A stretch of DNA of 64,000 nt, taken from contig JAKOUY010000016.1 in the NCBI GenBank assembly GCA_029782355.1, positions 620,001-684,000 of the forward strand, in the 5' to 3' direction. The position numbers and the translations under genes are program-made. Source of the stretch: Actinomycetes bacterium. GTDB taxonomy: Bacteria > Actinomycetota > Acidimicrobiia > Acidimicrobiales > Ilumatobacteraceae. Shown here one piece after another: positions 28,566 through 36,933 of this stretch (position 1 is its first letter; each line of letters opens with the position of its first letter). The notes beneath the pieces are model-generated. The model worked only from the letters and a program-made list of their open reading frames with translations, made no database searches and had not been told where the DNA came from.

Positions 28566-28684
28566 CGGCCCCCACGCCCGCCCGGGCCGCCCGCCCCGCC
28601 CGCCCGGGAATGCCCTCCCGCCCGGGCCCCCGCCCCGCCCAGGCCCCGCCCGCCCGCCCGGGCCCCCACCCTCCCACCCACCCA
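28566..28684. other. C-rich tract with potential G-quadruplexes on the minus strand
   Basis: About 120 bp after mdh composed almost only of C and G with repeated CCCGCCCG/GGGCCCCCGCCCC blocks and very few A/T. The minus strand therefore has many GGG runs separated by 1-3 nt. No coding frame is convincing. Confidence 0.6.
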
Positions 28685-28729
28685 GGTGATCATCGAATGT
28701 CGGCATGGCATCGACAATCGCTGATCACC
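28685..28729. repeat. 45-bp palindromic repeat, copy 1
   Basis: 18-nt arms (starting ggtgatca) with 2 mismatches around the 9-nt loop gcatggcat. It differs from copy 2 at 30760-30804 at 3 of 45 positions. It lies downstream of mdh and could also act as a terminator; REP-like. Confidence 0.8.
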
Positions 28730-28800
28730 GGGGGTCGGGGTGGACGGGTGGTGACCAGCGGTCGCGGAACGGTTCGGCCGGCTCTGCCGTCATCTCCACT

Positions 28801-29295
28801 GTGGACGCGTCGATCGGGCTCGCAGTGAGCGACTGGGCCGGCGCGACGCCGGCGGACGACCTCGCCGACCTGTACCGGCGTCACCGCCGCTCGCTGGTCG
28901 GACTGGCCACGGCGATCGTGTTCGACGCGGCGGTTGCCGAAGAGGTCGTCCAGGACGCGTTCCTCGGCTTGCACCGGCGCGGCGCCCACTCGGTCGCCGA
29001 CGCGGGCGCCTACCTGCACCGGGCTGTGGTCAACGGGTGCGTCTCGGTGGTGCGGCGACGCCGAACGGTGGCTGCGCACCCTCCGGTCCCGCTGGAACCC
29101 GCCAGCACCCCGGAGGTCGACGAAGCCTGGCAGGCGATCATGGGCCTCCCCGAGCGCCAGCGGGTGGTGGTGGTCCTGCGCTACTACCGCGACTTGAGCG
29201 TCCCGCAGATCGCCGAGTCGCTCGGCTGGCCGGCCGGATCGGTGAAGTCGACCCTGCATCGCGCCTTGGCATCGCTGAAGGAGGTCCTCCGATGA
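28801..29295 (+). CDS. ECF-type RNA polymerase sigma factor
   Basis: About 164 residues with sigma region 2 (LYRRHRRSLVGLATAIVFDAAVAEEVVQDAFLGLHRR, ending in the typical VVQDAF) and region 4 (LPERQRVVVVLRYYRDLSVPQIAESLG, then GSVKSTLHRALASLKEVL helix-turn-helix). It lies in the ECF group allied to actinobacterial SigE-like factors. The start is uncertain: GTG 28801 is used, GTG 28825 is equally possible, and the ATG at 28705 lies inside the palindrome and is unlikely. It overlaps the membrane-anchored partner gene by 4 bp, a typical sigma/anti-sigma arrangement. Confidence 0.8.
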   Translation: MDASIGLAVSDWAGATPADDLADLYRRHRRSLVGLATAIVFDAAVAEEVVQDAFLGLHRRGAHSVADAGAYLHRAVVNGCVSVVRRRRTVAAHPPVPLEPASTPEVDEAWQAIMGLPERQRVVVVLRYYRDLSVPQIAESLGWPAGSVKSTLHRALASLKEVLR

Positions 29296-30740
29296 TTCCC
29301 GACCTGGTCGAACCAGAGCTGGAGCACCGGCTCCGCGCCGTCGTCCGGGAGATGGTTCCCAAGCTTGCCGCACCGGACGGACTGCCCGCCGCGGCTCGGA
29401 CGGCACCGTCGCCGGCGCCCCGCCGGCTGCGCTGGCGGCCGCTGGCCGCAGCCGCCGTGGCAGCGGCCACCGTGGCCGGTCTGGTCTCGCTCGGTGCGTC
29501 ACCCGCCGGGCGGGTGGGCAGCGTGGCAACTGCGCCACCGGTTGGTGCTGCGGCGTGGCACTGGGCGGCGCTCGACACGGGCGGGGTGGTCCGGTCGGGG
29601 CTCGATCCGGTGGGCCGCCTGCCCGACGGTCGGATCGTGTTCGTCCCATCCAATGCGCCCGACGCGGTGCAGAGCACGGCGTTGACGTTCTTCGATCCGG
29701 CGAGCGGGAGGTGGTCGACCTCGCACCTGGTCAACGTCAACCTCGGCATGGCCGGGAGGTACGTCGTCGGTGGGCTGGTGGTGATCAACGAGGGCACCCC
29801 GCAGTGCGCCAACCGCTACGTGGTCTACGACCCGGCGACCGACTCCTGGGCGGCGCCGCCGTCACTGACCTCTGCCGATTGCGTGTTCGCCTGGGGTATG
29901 CACGGGCGGACGCTGGCCGTGGCGGCCGGGGCCGGCGACCTCACCGCCACGACCTTCTGGGTCAAGCGCTGGACCATCGGCGACGCCGACTGGTCGACGG
30001 GGGCGCCGGCTCCGCTGTCGCCACGCAACATGGTCGGCTCGACCATGGGTCAAGCGGGGCTGGTCATCTACGGCGGGATGACCGATCGGCCCACGACGGC
30101 GACGCGCACCCTGCCCGACGGCGTGGCCAACCGGGCCGAGGGGGCGTTGCAACTGGGCCAACCCTTCGACCGGCTCGGGCTGATCGATGGGGCCACCTAC
30201 GACATCGCCGCCGATCGCTGGACGATGCTGCCGACGTCGCCGCTCCCCGGTCTCTCGGCGCCCCTGGTCTGGCTCTCGGGAGATGCGCTGATCGTCTCCG
30301 GGGGGCAGTCGACCCGGGTCTTCACGGGCAGCTCGATGCTGGCCGCCCGCTACACGCCGGCGCTCGGGTGGGAGATGCTGCCCGGGGGCACCGAGCAGGC
30401 CATCTCGGGGGAGATCGGCAGGGACGACCGCGGCGGCTGGGCCCTGACCGGCACCGGCGTGTACCGGCTGTCGGAGTCGACGGGCTGGCACCTCCTGGCG
30501 CCCGGCGAGACGTCCGGGCGGATGGCCGTGCTGCGCCCCCTCGGCGACGATCACTTCCTGCAGTACGACCTGGCCAGCGCGGCGCCGCACGCCAAGCTGG
30601 TGACCCCGGCCGGCGTCGTCCCGCTGCCGAGCGTTCCGTGGGATCCAGGCACCGAGACCAATCCGGCCGGGGTGTGGACCGACCGCGGGGGCCTGTTCGT
30701 CGCCCCCGACGGGTCGGCCTGGCTGCTCACCGACCGCTGA
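29292..30740 (+). CDS. membrane-anchored Kelch-like beta-propeller protein, putative sigma-factor partner
   Basis: A 482-residue protein. Residues about 1-45 form a cytoplasmic N-terminus (MIPDLVEPELEHRLRAVVREMV), followed by one membrane helix at about 50-72. The extracytoplasmic part has repeated Kelch-like blades, e.g. LTFFDPASGRWST, YVVYDPATDSWAAPP, GATYDIAADRWTML and RYTPALGWEML. Overlap with the sigma gene and the topology suggest it senses something outside and controls the sigma factor. No zinc-binding anti-sigma HxxxCxxC motif is visible in the short N-terminus, so an anti-sigma role is inference. Confidence 0.7.
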   Translation: MIPDLVEPELEHRLRAVVREMVPKLAAPDGLPAAARTAPSPAPRRLRWRPLAAAAVAAATVAGLVSLGASPAGRVGSVATAPPVGAAAWHWAALDTGGVVRSGLDPVGRLPDGRIVFVPSNAPDAVQSTALTFFDPASGRWSTSHLVNVNLGMAGRYVVGGLVVINEGTPQCANRYVVYDPATDSWAAPPSLTSADCVFAWGMHGRTLAVAAGAGDLTATTFWVKRWTIGDADWSTGAPAPLSPRNMVGSTMGQAGLVIYGGMTDRPTTATRTLPDGVANRAEGALQLGQPFDRLGLIDGATYDIAADRWTMLPTSPLPGLSAPLVWLSGDALIVSGGQSTRVFTGSSMLAARYTPALGWEMLPGGTEQAISGEIGRDDRGGWALTGTGVYRLSESTGWHLLAPGETSGRMAVLRPLGDDHFLQYDLASAAPHAKLVTPAGVVPLPSVPWDPGTETNPAGVWTDRGGLFVAPDGSAWLLTDR

Positions 30741-30759
30741 GCCCGCCGGTGAGCCCGCC

Positions 30760-30804
30760 GGTGATCAGCGATTGTCGGCATGGCATCGACATTCGCTGAT
30801 CACC
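30760..30804. repeat. 45-bp palindromic repeat, copy 2
   Basis: 18-nt arms with 1 mismatch around the same loop gcatggcat as copy 1. It starts 19 bp after the Kelch-like gene stop and is preceded by a direct repeat of gcccgccggtga. The two copies bracket the sigma/Kelch pair in the same orientation. Confidence 0.8.
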
Positions 30805-30882
30805 TTGGGGTGGGCGAGGGGCAGGGCGGTGCGGGGCGGGTGGGACGGGCGGGCGGCGTGGGGTTCGGTAGGGTCGGGCGTG

Positions 30883-31773
30883 ATGCCGAGCCGCGAGTAC
30901 CTGGCGTTCGCCGAGCGGATGGCGGGGCTGCCCCGGCCCCCGGCCGGCGAGACGCTGGTCGAGCAGCGGGCCCGGATCGACCGGACGCTGGGCGGCCTCC
31001 CGTTGGCCGCCGGAACCATCGCCCAACCGGCCCGCATCGGGGACGTGCCGGTGATCGGGTGCCGACCGGTTGATCTGCCCGCCGACGCGCCGACCATCGT
31101 GTACCTGCACGGCGGGGGGTTCCGCACGGCGTCGGCCCTGGCGTACCGGACCTATGGATCGCACCTCGCGGCGCGCTGCGCTGCCCATGTCGTGGTGGTC
31201 GACTACCGCCTGGCGCCCGAGCATCCGTATCCGGCGGCCCTGGACGACACCGTGGCGGTGTACGACGCCCTGGCGGCCGACCGGTCCGGGCGACGCATCG
31301 TCGTCGCCGGCGACTCGGCCGGGGGTGGGCTGGCCGCCTCACTGGTGCTGCGCTGCCTGGCCGGCAGGCGTCCCGTGCCGTCGGGCGTGGTGTGCACCTC
31401 GCCGTGGGCCGACCTGCGCGTCGACGCGCCCAGCTTCGACACCAACGCCACGACCGACCAGTTGTTCTCCGCCGAGGCAGCTCGCCAGGCGTCCGCGACG
31501 TACCTCGCCGGTCACGATCCGGCTGATCCGCTGGTCTCGCCGGTACGCGGTGACTGGCACGGCGGCCCGCCGATGCTGATCCAGGTCAGCGAGGCCGAGG
31601 TGCTGCTCGACGACGCCCGGGCCCTGGCTGCCGCAGCCCGTGCGGGCGGGGTCGACGTGACCGTGCAACTCGAGCCGGGCATGCCGCACATCTGGCCGGT
31701 GAGCTATCCGGCCTACCCCGAGGCCGTCGCCGCCGTGGAGCAGATCGCCGGGTTCGTCGGTCGGGTGGCCTAG
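30883..31773 (+). CDS. alpha/beta hydrolase, hormone-sensitive-lipase type
   Basis: A 296-residue esterase of the HSL (family IV) group. The oxyanion motif YLHGGGFRTAS, VDYRLAPEHPYPAALDD, nucleophile elbow GDSAGGG, the acid in VSEAEVLLDDA and the histidine in GMPHIWP complete the triad set. It hydrolyses short- to medium-chain acyl esters. ATG 30883 is used; upstream in-frame codons fall in the palindromic repeat. It heads a same-strand run with an LLM monooxygenase and two SDRs that look like a catabolic cluster. Confidence 0.88.
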   Translation: MPSREYLAFAERMAGLPRPPAGETLVEQRARIDRTLGGLPLAAGTIAQPARIGDVPVIGCRPVDLPADAPTIVYLHGGGFRTASALAYRTYGSHLAARCAAHVVVVDYRLAPEHPYPAALDDTVAVYDALAADRSGRRIVVAGDSAGGGLAASLVLRCLAGRRPVPSGVVCTSPWADLRVDAPSFDTNATTDQLFSAEAARQASATYLAGHDPADPLVSPVRGDWHGGPPMLIQVSEAEVLLDDARALAAAARAGGVDVTVQLEPGMPHIWPVSYPAYPEAVAAVEQIAGFVGRVA

Positions 31774-31802
31774 CTGCGAGCATCCTGCGTCGAGGGGGCG
31801 CG

Positions 31803-32966
31803 ATGAAGCTCGATCTGCTCTACGAGTTCCAGCCGAAGGTCAAGCCGTGGGCGGACCCGTTCCCGCTCGGCCAGAAGCGGGCCGAGCAGGCCTGCTACGA
31901 CGAGGCGCTGGAGGAGATCCGTTTCGCCGACTCGCTCGGCTTCCACACGGTGTGGTGCGTCGAGCACCACTTCCGCGACGGGCGCTCGGCGTGCCCGAGC
32001 AACGAGGTCGTCCTCGGCGCCCTGGCCACGCTGACCAAGAACCTGCGCCTCGGCTTCGGCGTCAGCCTGATGCCGCCCGGCTTCCAGCACCCGGCCCGGG
32101 TGGCCGAGAAGGTCGCCACGGTCGACGTGCTCAGCCATGGCCGGGTCGAATGGGGGACCGGGCGCTCCACGCCGATGGAGCAGATCGCCTTCGGCGTGCC
32201 GGCCACCGACGCCAGCCGGGCCCAGTGGCGTGAGGCGGTGGAGTTCGTCGTCGCCGCCTGGACCAACGAGCGGATCAGCTGGGACACCCCGCTGCTCTCC
32301 TTCCCCGAGCGGATCCAGACACCCAAGCCGTACCAGGACCCGCACCCGCCGGTGTGGCTGGCGGCGGCCAGCCCACCTTCGGCCGTGACCGCCGGGCGGG
32401 AGGGTCTCGGGCTGCTGTCGTTCGCCCTGCTGCAGCCGGTGTCGGTCATGGCCGACACCATCCGCCAGTACCGCGCCGCTCAGCTGGAGGCCGAGCTGGA
32501 GGGCCACCCGCCGATGACCCAGGTGCGCAACGATCGGGTGGGTGCGTACACGCTGGTGCACTGCACCGACGACATGGACGCGGCCAACGCCTACGGGCTG
32601 TGGGACTCGGTGAGCTGGTGGTACCGCCACTTGGCCGAGTTCACCCTGGAGTGGGAGCTGCCCAACCTCAGCGAGGAGGAACGCCAGAAGGTCTTCCCGC
32701 TGCTCGAGGATTCGATCCGGGGCAACGTCGACGTGCAGCGCTACATCGACGAGGACATGATCGTGGTCGGCACGCCCGAGCAGTGCTTGGAGAAGATCGT
32801 CCGCTACGACGAGGCCGGCGTCGATCAGCTGCTGTGCTACGTGCAGTTCGGCATGCTCCCCCACGAGCAGGTGATGCGCTGCCTCGAGCTGCTCGGCACC
32901 CGGGTGATCCCCGAGCTGGAGCGCCGCGGCCACCGGGTCGAGCAGGCGCTGACGGCGCGGGCATGA
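31803..32966 (+). CDS. LLM-class (luciferase-like) flavin-dependent monooxygenase
   Basis: A 387-residue TIM-barrel flavoprotein of the bacterial-luciferase family. Characteristic parts: CVEHHFRDGRSACPSNEVVLGALATLT, LRLGFGVSLMPPGFQHPARVAEKVATVDVLSHGRVEWGTGRS, and PPVWLAAASPPS. Enzymes of this class use reduced FMN/F420-like flavins for Baeyer-Villiger or hydroxylation reactions. Its place between an esterase and two SDRs suggests an alkanone/terpenoid/steroid breakdown pathway; substrate not deducible. Confidence 0.88.
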   Translation: MKLDLLYEFQPKVKPWADPFPLGQKRAEQACYDEALEEIRFADSLGFHTVWCVEHHFRDGRSACPSNEVVLGALATLTKNLRLGFGVSLMPPGFQHPARVAEKVATVDVLSHGRVEWGTGRSTPMEQIAFGVPATDASRAQWREAVEFVVAAWTNERISWDTPLLSFPERIQTPKPYQDPHPPVWLAAASPPSAVTAGREGLGLLSFALLQPVSVMADTIRQYRAAQLEAELEGHPPMTQVRNDRVGAYTLVHCTDDMDAANAYGLWDSVSWWYRHLAEFTLEWELPNLSEEERQKVFPLLEDSIRGNVDVQRYIDEDMIVVGTPEQCLEKIVRYDEAGVDQLLCYVQFGMLPHEQVMRCLELLGTRVIPELERRGHRVEQALTARA

Positions 32967-32976
32967 GGCACGACCG

Positions 32977-33852
32977 ATGGACATGATCTCCGGGCTGCGT
33001 GCTGCCGCCGCCGGGACCGCCGGGACGGGCGTCGACACCGCCCGGTCCCGAGCGCTGCTGAGCGACGACCTGGTCTCCGCCTTCTCGCTGCGCGGCCGCA
33101 CTGCTGTGGTCACCGGGGCAGCCAGTGGCATCGGCCGGCAGGCGGCGATCACCTTCGCCCATGCGGGTGCCGACGTGGTCTTGGGCGACCTCGACCGCGA
33201 CGGTCTGGAGGCGACCGCGGCCGAGGTCGTCGCTGCGGGTGGGACGGCCACCGTGGCGCCGACGGACGTCTCCGACCGGTCGCAGGTCAACGCCCTTGCC
33301 GTGGCCGCGGTGCGAGCCGGTGGGCGCCTCGACGTGTGGGCCAACGTGGCCGGTGTGATCCGCACCTGCCGGATCGTCGACGCGACACCCGAGGACCTCG
33401 ACGCCGTCACCCGGGTGAACCTGTACGGCACGTACTGGGGCGTCGCCGCCGCCGGACGGGCGATGAAGCACGGCGGCTCGATCATCAACGTGTCCTCGGC
33501 CGGCGGGGAGATGCCGGCACCGACGCTGTCGGTGTACGCGATGACCAAGGCAGCCATCGCTCACCTGACCCGCTGCGCCGCGGCCGAGCTGGGCCCGGCC
33601 GGCATCCGGGTCAACGCCGTCGCCCCCGGGTTCACCGACACGCCGATGGTGCAACGACTGTGGACACGGCCCGACGGGTCGGTGGACGAGGACGCCAGAG
33701 CCCAGATGCTGGCGCTGCGCTCGGCGCAGTCACCGCTCGGCACCACCGCCACAGCCGACGACCAGGCCTGGGCCATGCTCTACCTCGCCGCCGACGCCTC
33801 CCGCTTCGTCACCGGTCAGGTGCTGCGGCCCAACGGCGGGGTGGTCATGTGA
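32977..33852 (+). CDS. short-chain dehydrogenase/reductase
   Basis: A 291-residue classical SDR. Cofactor motif VVTGAASGIGRQAA at about residue 47, NVAG at about 125, the catalytic Ser in INVSSAGGE and YAMTK for Tyr-Lys. The Asp after the second strand (LGDLDRD) favours NAD(H). It has an unusual 35-residue N-terminal extension (MDMISGLRAAAAGTAGTGVD) before the Rossmann fold; an internal start is possible but no better codon is evident. Overlaps the next SDR by 4 bp. Confidence 0.88.
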   Translation: MDMISGLRAAAAGTAGTGVDTARSRALLSDDLVSAFSLRGRTAVVTGAASGIGRQAAITFAHAGADVVLGDLDRDGLEATAAEVVAAGGTATVAPTDVSDRSQVNALAVAAVRAGGRLDVWANVAGVIRTCRIVDATPEDLDAVTRVNLYGTYWGVAAAGRAMKHGGSIINVSSAGGEMPAPTLSVYAMTKAAIAHLTRCAAAELGPAGIRVNAVAPGFTDTPMVQRLWTRPDGSVDEDARAQMLALRSAQSPLGTTATADDQAWAMLYLAADASRFVTGQVLRPNGGVVM

Positions 33853-34670
33853 CCACGGCCGACCGCTCCGAGATCCCCGACTACCTCGACCGACTGCGCC
33901 TCGACGGCCGTCACTACGTCGTCGCCGGTGCCGGGCAGGGCATGGGCCGCCAGACCTGCCATGCGCTGGCCCAGGCCGGGGCGGCCACGGTGGTGTGCGC
34001 CGACGTCGATGAGGCCCGGGCCGTCGAGATCGCCGCCGAGCTGGACCAGGCCAGCGGCCGCCACGTCGGCGTGGCATGGGTGGGCGACGTCACCAGCCGG
34101 GCCGAGGTCCGCCGACTGGTCGACGACTCGGTGGTGGCCGGCAACGGGCGGATCGACGGGCTGGTCGACATCATCGGCATGGCCAAGTGGCAGTCGATCC
34201 TCGACATGGAGGACGAGACCTTCGACTGGGAGATCGACATCTGCCTGCGCCACGCCTTCCTGCTGTCCCAGGAGGTTGCTCGGCGCATGCTCCACACCGG
34301 TGGCGGGGCGATGGTCTTCATCGCCTCGGTCAGTGGGCTGACCGCCGCGCCGATGCATGCTGCCTACGGTGCGGCGAAGGCGGCGCTGATGGCCTGGGTG
34401 CAGTCGCTGGCCGTCGAGCTCGGCCCGCACGGCATCCGGGCCAACGCGGTGGCTCCGGGCACCGTGCTGACCCCGCGGATGGATGCCGCGTTCACCGACG
34501 CCCAGCGGGCGGCCAATGCGGCCAACTCGCCGCTCGGGCGGATGGGTGCCACGGCGGACATCGCCGCCGCGGCCCTGTTCCTGATCAGCGACCTGGCCGG
34601 GTACGTGACCGGGCGGACGCTGGTGGTCGACGGTGGCGTCGACGCCAAGTTCCCCTACGGAACGTTATGA
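33849..34670 (+). CDS. short-chain dehydrogenase/reductase
   Basis: A 273-residue SDR starting with GTG in a GTGA overlap with the first SDR. The cofactor motif is VVAGAGQGMGRQTC, a variant of TGxxxGxG; the DVDEARA Asp favours NAD(H); FIASVSGLTAAPMHAAYGAAKAA holds Ser and the Tyr-xxx-Lys pair; the end YVTGRTLVVDGGVDAKF is typical. Both SDRs are likely to act on related alcohols/ketones, possibly as two subunits or successive steps. Confidence 0.87.
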   Translation: MTTADRSEIPDYLDRLRLDGRHYVVAGAGQGMGRQTCHALAQAGAATVVCADVDEARAVEIAAELDQASGRHVGVAWVGDVTSRAEVRRLVDDSVVAGNGRIDGLVDIIGMAKWQSILDMEDETFDWEIDICLRHAFLLSQEVARRMLHTGGGAMVFIASVSGLTAAPMHAAYGAAKAALMAWVQSLAVELGPHGIRANAVAPGTVLTPRMDAAFTDAQRAANAANSPLGRMGATADIAAAALFLISDLAGYVTGRTLVVDGGVDAKFPYGTL

Positions 34671-34676
34671 CCGCGG

Positions 34677-35393
34677 TCAGCTGACAGCGACCTCGCAGGC
34701 CACCGACATCATCCGGTCGACGCCGCGACGGAGCTCCTCGTCGCTGATCCGCTCGTGGTCGCTGCCGTCCATGTCGATGATGTCGCTGACCACGGCGACG
34801 GCCAGGGCCTCGAACCCGTGCATCGCCCCGAGCGTGTACAGCACGGCGGCCTCCATCTCGACGGCCAGCGCCCCGAGGTCCCGCCAGGCGGCCATCTTGC
34901 CGTCCGGAGTGTCGTAGAACAGTGCCGCCGACACCAGCGGACCGACGTGCACCGTGGCGCCGGACTCGCGCAGGTGCGCGACGCAGCGCTCCAGCAGGCT
35001 GAACGTGGCTGTCGGGGCGTACCGCAGGCCGCGGGTCAGCTCGAACACCATCGAGTCGTCCGGGCAGGCGCTCATGCCCACCACGGTGTCGCCCATGCGT
35101 AGCTGAGGTTGCAGCCCGCCGGCGGTGCCCACCCGGATCAACCGCCGGACTCCCAGCTGGGCCAGCTCGCTGTAGTAGATGGCGGCTGACGGGCATCCCA
35201 TCCCGACGCTCTGCACGCTGAGCGGCTTGCCGCGGAAGGTTCCGGTGAAGCCCAGCTCGCCGCGCTCGGTGTTGACGCACCGGGCGCCGGGATCGAAGAA
35301 GGTCTCGGCGATGTAGCGGGCCCGGTTCGGGTCGCCCGGCACCAGGACGGCAGGGGCGTAGTCGGAGGCCTCGGCCCGGATGTGGATCGGCAT
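34677..35393 (-). CDS. purine/uridine nucleoside phosphorylase (DeoD family)
   Basis: A 238-residue PNP_UDP-family phosphorylase. Motifs: VLVPGDPNRARYIAETFF (phosphate site), QSVGMGCPSAAIYYSELAQLG, IRVGTAGGLQP, and AVEMEAAVLYTLG for ribose binding. Hexameric DeoD/Udp enzymes split nucleosides with phosphate. Base specificity: the C-terminal VVSDII replaces the canonical TVSDxL; I cannot decide between purine and uridine. It was probably immediately downstream of fpg before the island inserted, since the displaced fpg stop is only 71 bp upstream. Confidence 0.88.
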   Translation of the reverse strand: MPIHIRAEASDYAPAVLVPGDPNRARYIAETFFDPGARCVNTERGELGFTGTFRGKPLSVQSVGMGCPSAAIYYSELAQLGVRRLIRVGTAGGLQPQLRMGDTVVGMSACPDDSMVFELTRGLRYAPTATFSLLERCVAHLRESGATVHVGPLVSAALFYDTPDGKMAAWRDLGALAVEMEAAVLYTLGAMHGFEALAVAVVSDIIDMDGSDHERISDEELRRGVDRMMSVACEVAVS

Positions 35394-35464
35394 GCCGGCG
35401 AGTGTACGAGCCCGCCCCGGCGCCCCGATGTCGAACGGTGCCTTGGGGCCCGCGCCCGGCTCGG

Positions 35465-35500
35465 CTACCTCAGGAACTTCGAGGTCGTGTTGTCGGCCAG
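35465..35500 (-). repeat. att copy distal to the recombinase: displaced native fpg 3' end
   Basis: On the minus strand reads LADNTTSKFLR then TAG. It matches 52718-52753 at 32 of 36 positions; all four differences are at third codon positions. Its codons are the GC-rich ones (acg, aag, ttc, tag), as expected of the original chromosomal sequence. Its fpg-upstream side is now element DNA. Confidence 0.8.
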
Positions 35501-36275
35501 TTCGATCGACAGGTATTCACCGCAACGCTGAGAGGCTCCGCTCGAACGGTAGCACCGGGCGTCCTCCAGGCCGTCGGACGCGTCCCCGCACGCGGCGGGT
35601 GAGTCGCGCGTCAGCGTCCGTGTCGACCGGCTGTGACTGGCGACGCCGGTCCCCTGGCTCGGCTCGAGGATCGTCAGGGCCCGCTGGGCGACGTCGGTGC
35701 GAGCAGCGACTGCCCGGAGCTCGGCCACCAGCTCCGGATCGAGCAAGGTCCCGGACCGGACGCCGACCATCGTCGGGGCCTCGGTGGGCCCTTGAGCTTG
35801 CGTCGAGTCCGCCGAGGTTCCGGCGCTTAGTACTGCCGGGCCCGTTGACGACTCGCCAGCAGAGGCACGATCTAGGTGGCCCACGGATCGGACGGATACC
35901 GAGTCGGCGCGCATGTCTCTGTACGCACCCCGCTGTGCCGCCATGTGCGACAGGTCGCGGCACCGACGCGCCTGGTCGGCCGCCGGCACTACACCTGGTG
36001 TCGCGAGAGGATCGGCCGCCATGCGTGTCGCCGACTGGCTTGACGGCGCAGCAGGCGCTCCGACCGAATCGTTCATCGGGAGCAAGATCGGGCAGCACTC
36101 ACAGATAATCACCGGGACGGTGTGCACGATTCTCGGGCGTCGCCAGCCGACCCGGCGTGGGACGATGGGCGGCGTGAGCAGCGGTCGTTGGTTCCTATAC
36201 GGGCCCGGCCCGGTTCGTCTGCGACGCTCATCTGCTTGCTCGTTCGTGCGTAGGGTCCGCGGCGGCCCGTTCCGG
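35501..36275. other. element left end, no confident gene
   Basis: About 775 bp without a convincing coding region. A minus-strand frame runs through it and ends at the displaced fpg stop (35465). The part encoding LDPELVAELRAVAARTDVAQRALTILEP looks protein-like, but the rest is low-complexity and no good start or Shine-Dalgarno is seen. It would be a chimeric protein created by integration. Left unassigned. Confidence 0.4.
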
Positions 36276-36678
36276 ATGATCGAGCTGAACATCGTTGGAT
36301 GGTCGGCGCTCCTGGCTCCGTCGGCCCTGATCGGCGGCTTGGTGGCGCTCGCTCTTGGTCGCCCCGTCGCTGTCGGCGCATTGGGAGTTGCTGGCGCTGC
36401 GTTGGTGGTTGCTGTGGCCTGGGACCGGTGGCGTTGGTGCAACAGCATGGTGTCGGTATCGAGCGATCTCGACCTCGACGAGCTCCGGCGAGTCGTCGGC
36501 CGCCTCCGCGTCGAGGGCGTCGACGTCACCCCTCGATGCCGCCGATTCCGGCCTGGTCGTGGCGCCGGGCTCAGACCGCAACGAGGACGTCGATCGGAGG
36601 CTCACCACACATCAGCGCTGGGTGAACCGAGTCATCGCCGCGCTCGACGACGCGTCGGAGGCTCGGCCTCCCGACTGA
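36276..36678 (+). pseudogene. small two-TM membrane protein broken by a +1 frameshift
   Basis: Frame A from ATG 36276 encodes two hydrophobic segments (VGWSALLAPSALIGGLVALAL and VAVGALGVAGAALVVAVAW) and then DLDELRRVVGRLRVEGVDVT. At the CCCC run 36529-36532 coherent coding moves to the next frame: LDAADSGLVVAPGSDRNED, ending DDASEARPPD at the TGA 36676-36678. Removing one C joins the halves into a 133-residue protein. It may be a true pseudogene, a sequencing error in a homopolymer, or a slippery site. Function unknown. Confidence 0.5.
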
Positions 36679-36933
36679 CCAACACGTCGGCAGGCAATCG
36701 GGAGCAAGTCCGGGAGTTCCATCGGGAGCAACTACGGGACGTGGGTGTGCCTCCGGCGGCAACCCGATGGGTGGCAGTGGGCCGCGTGCCCTGGTGGCGC
36801 CATGTCGTTGTCCGCCCGCTTTGGCAGGCCGATGCGTCTGGTGGGACACGGGCGGACGATCCTGTGGATACGTGGGGGACGATCATGCAAGTAAAGGCGG
36901 GACGATTCTTCAACTTCGAGTAGGGTCGCTGGC

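Noticed and set aside
28685-30804. Insertion sequence or transposon ends
   Set aside because: The 45-bp palindromes bracket sigma/Kelch genes but no transposase or target duplication is seen.
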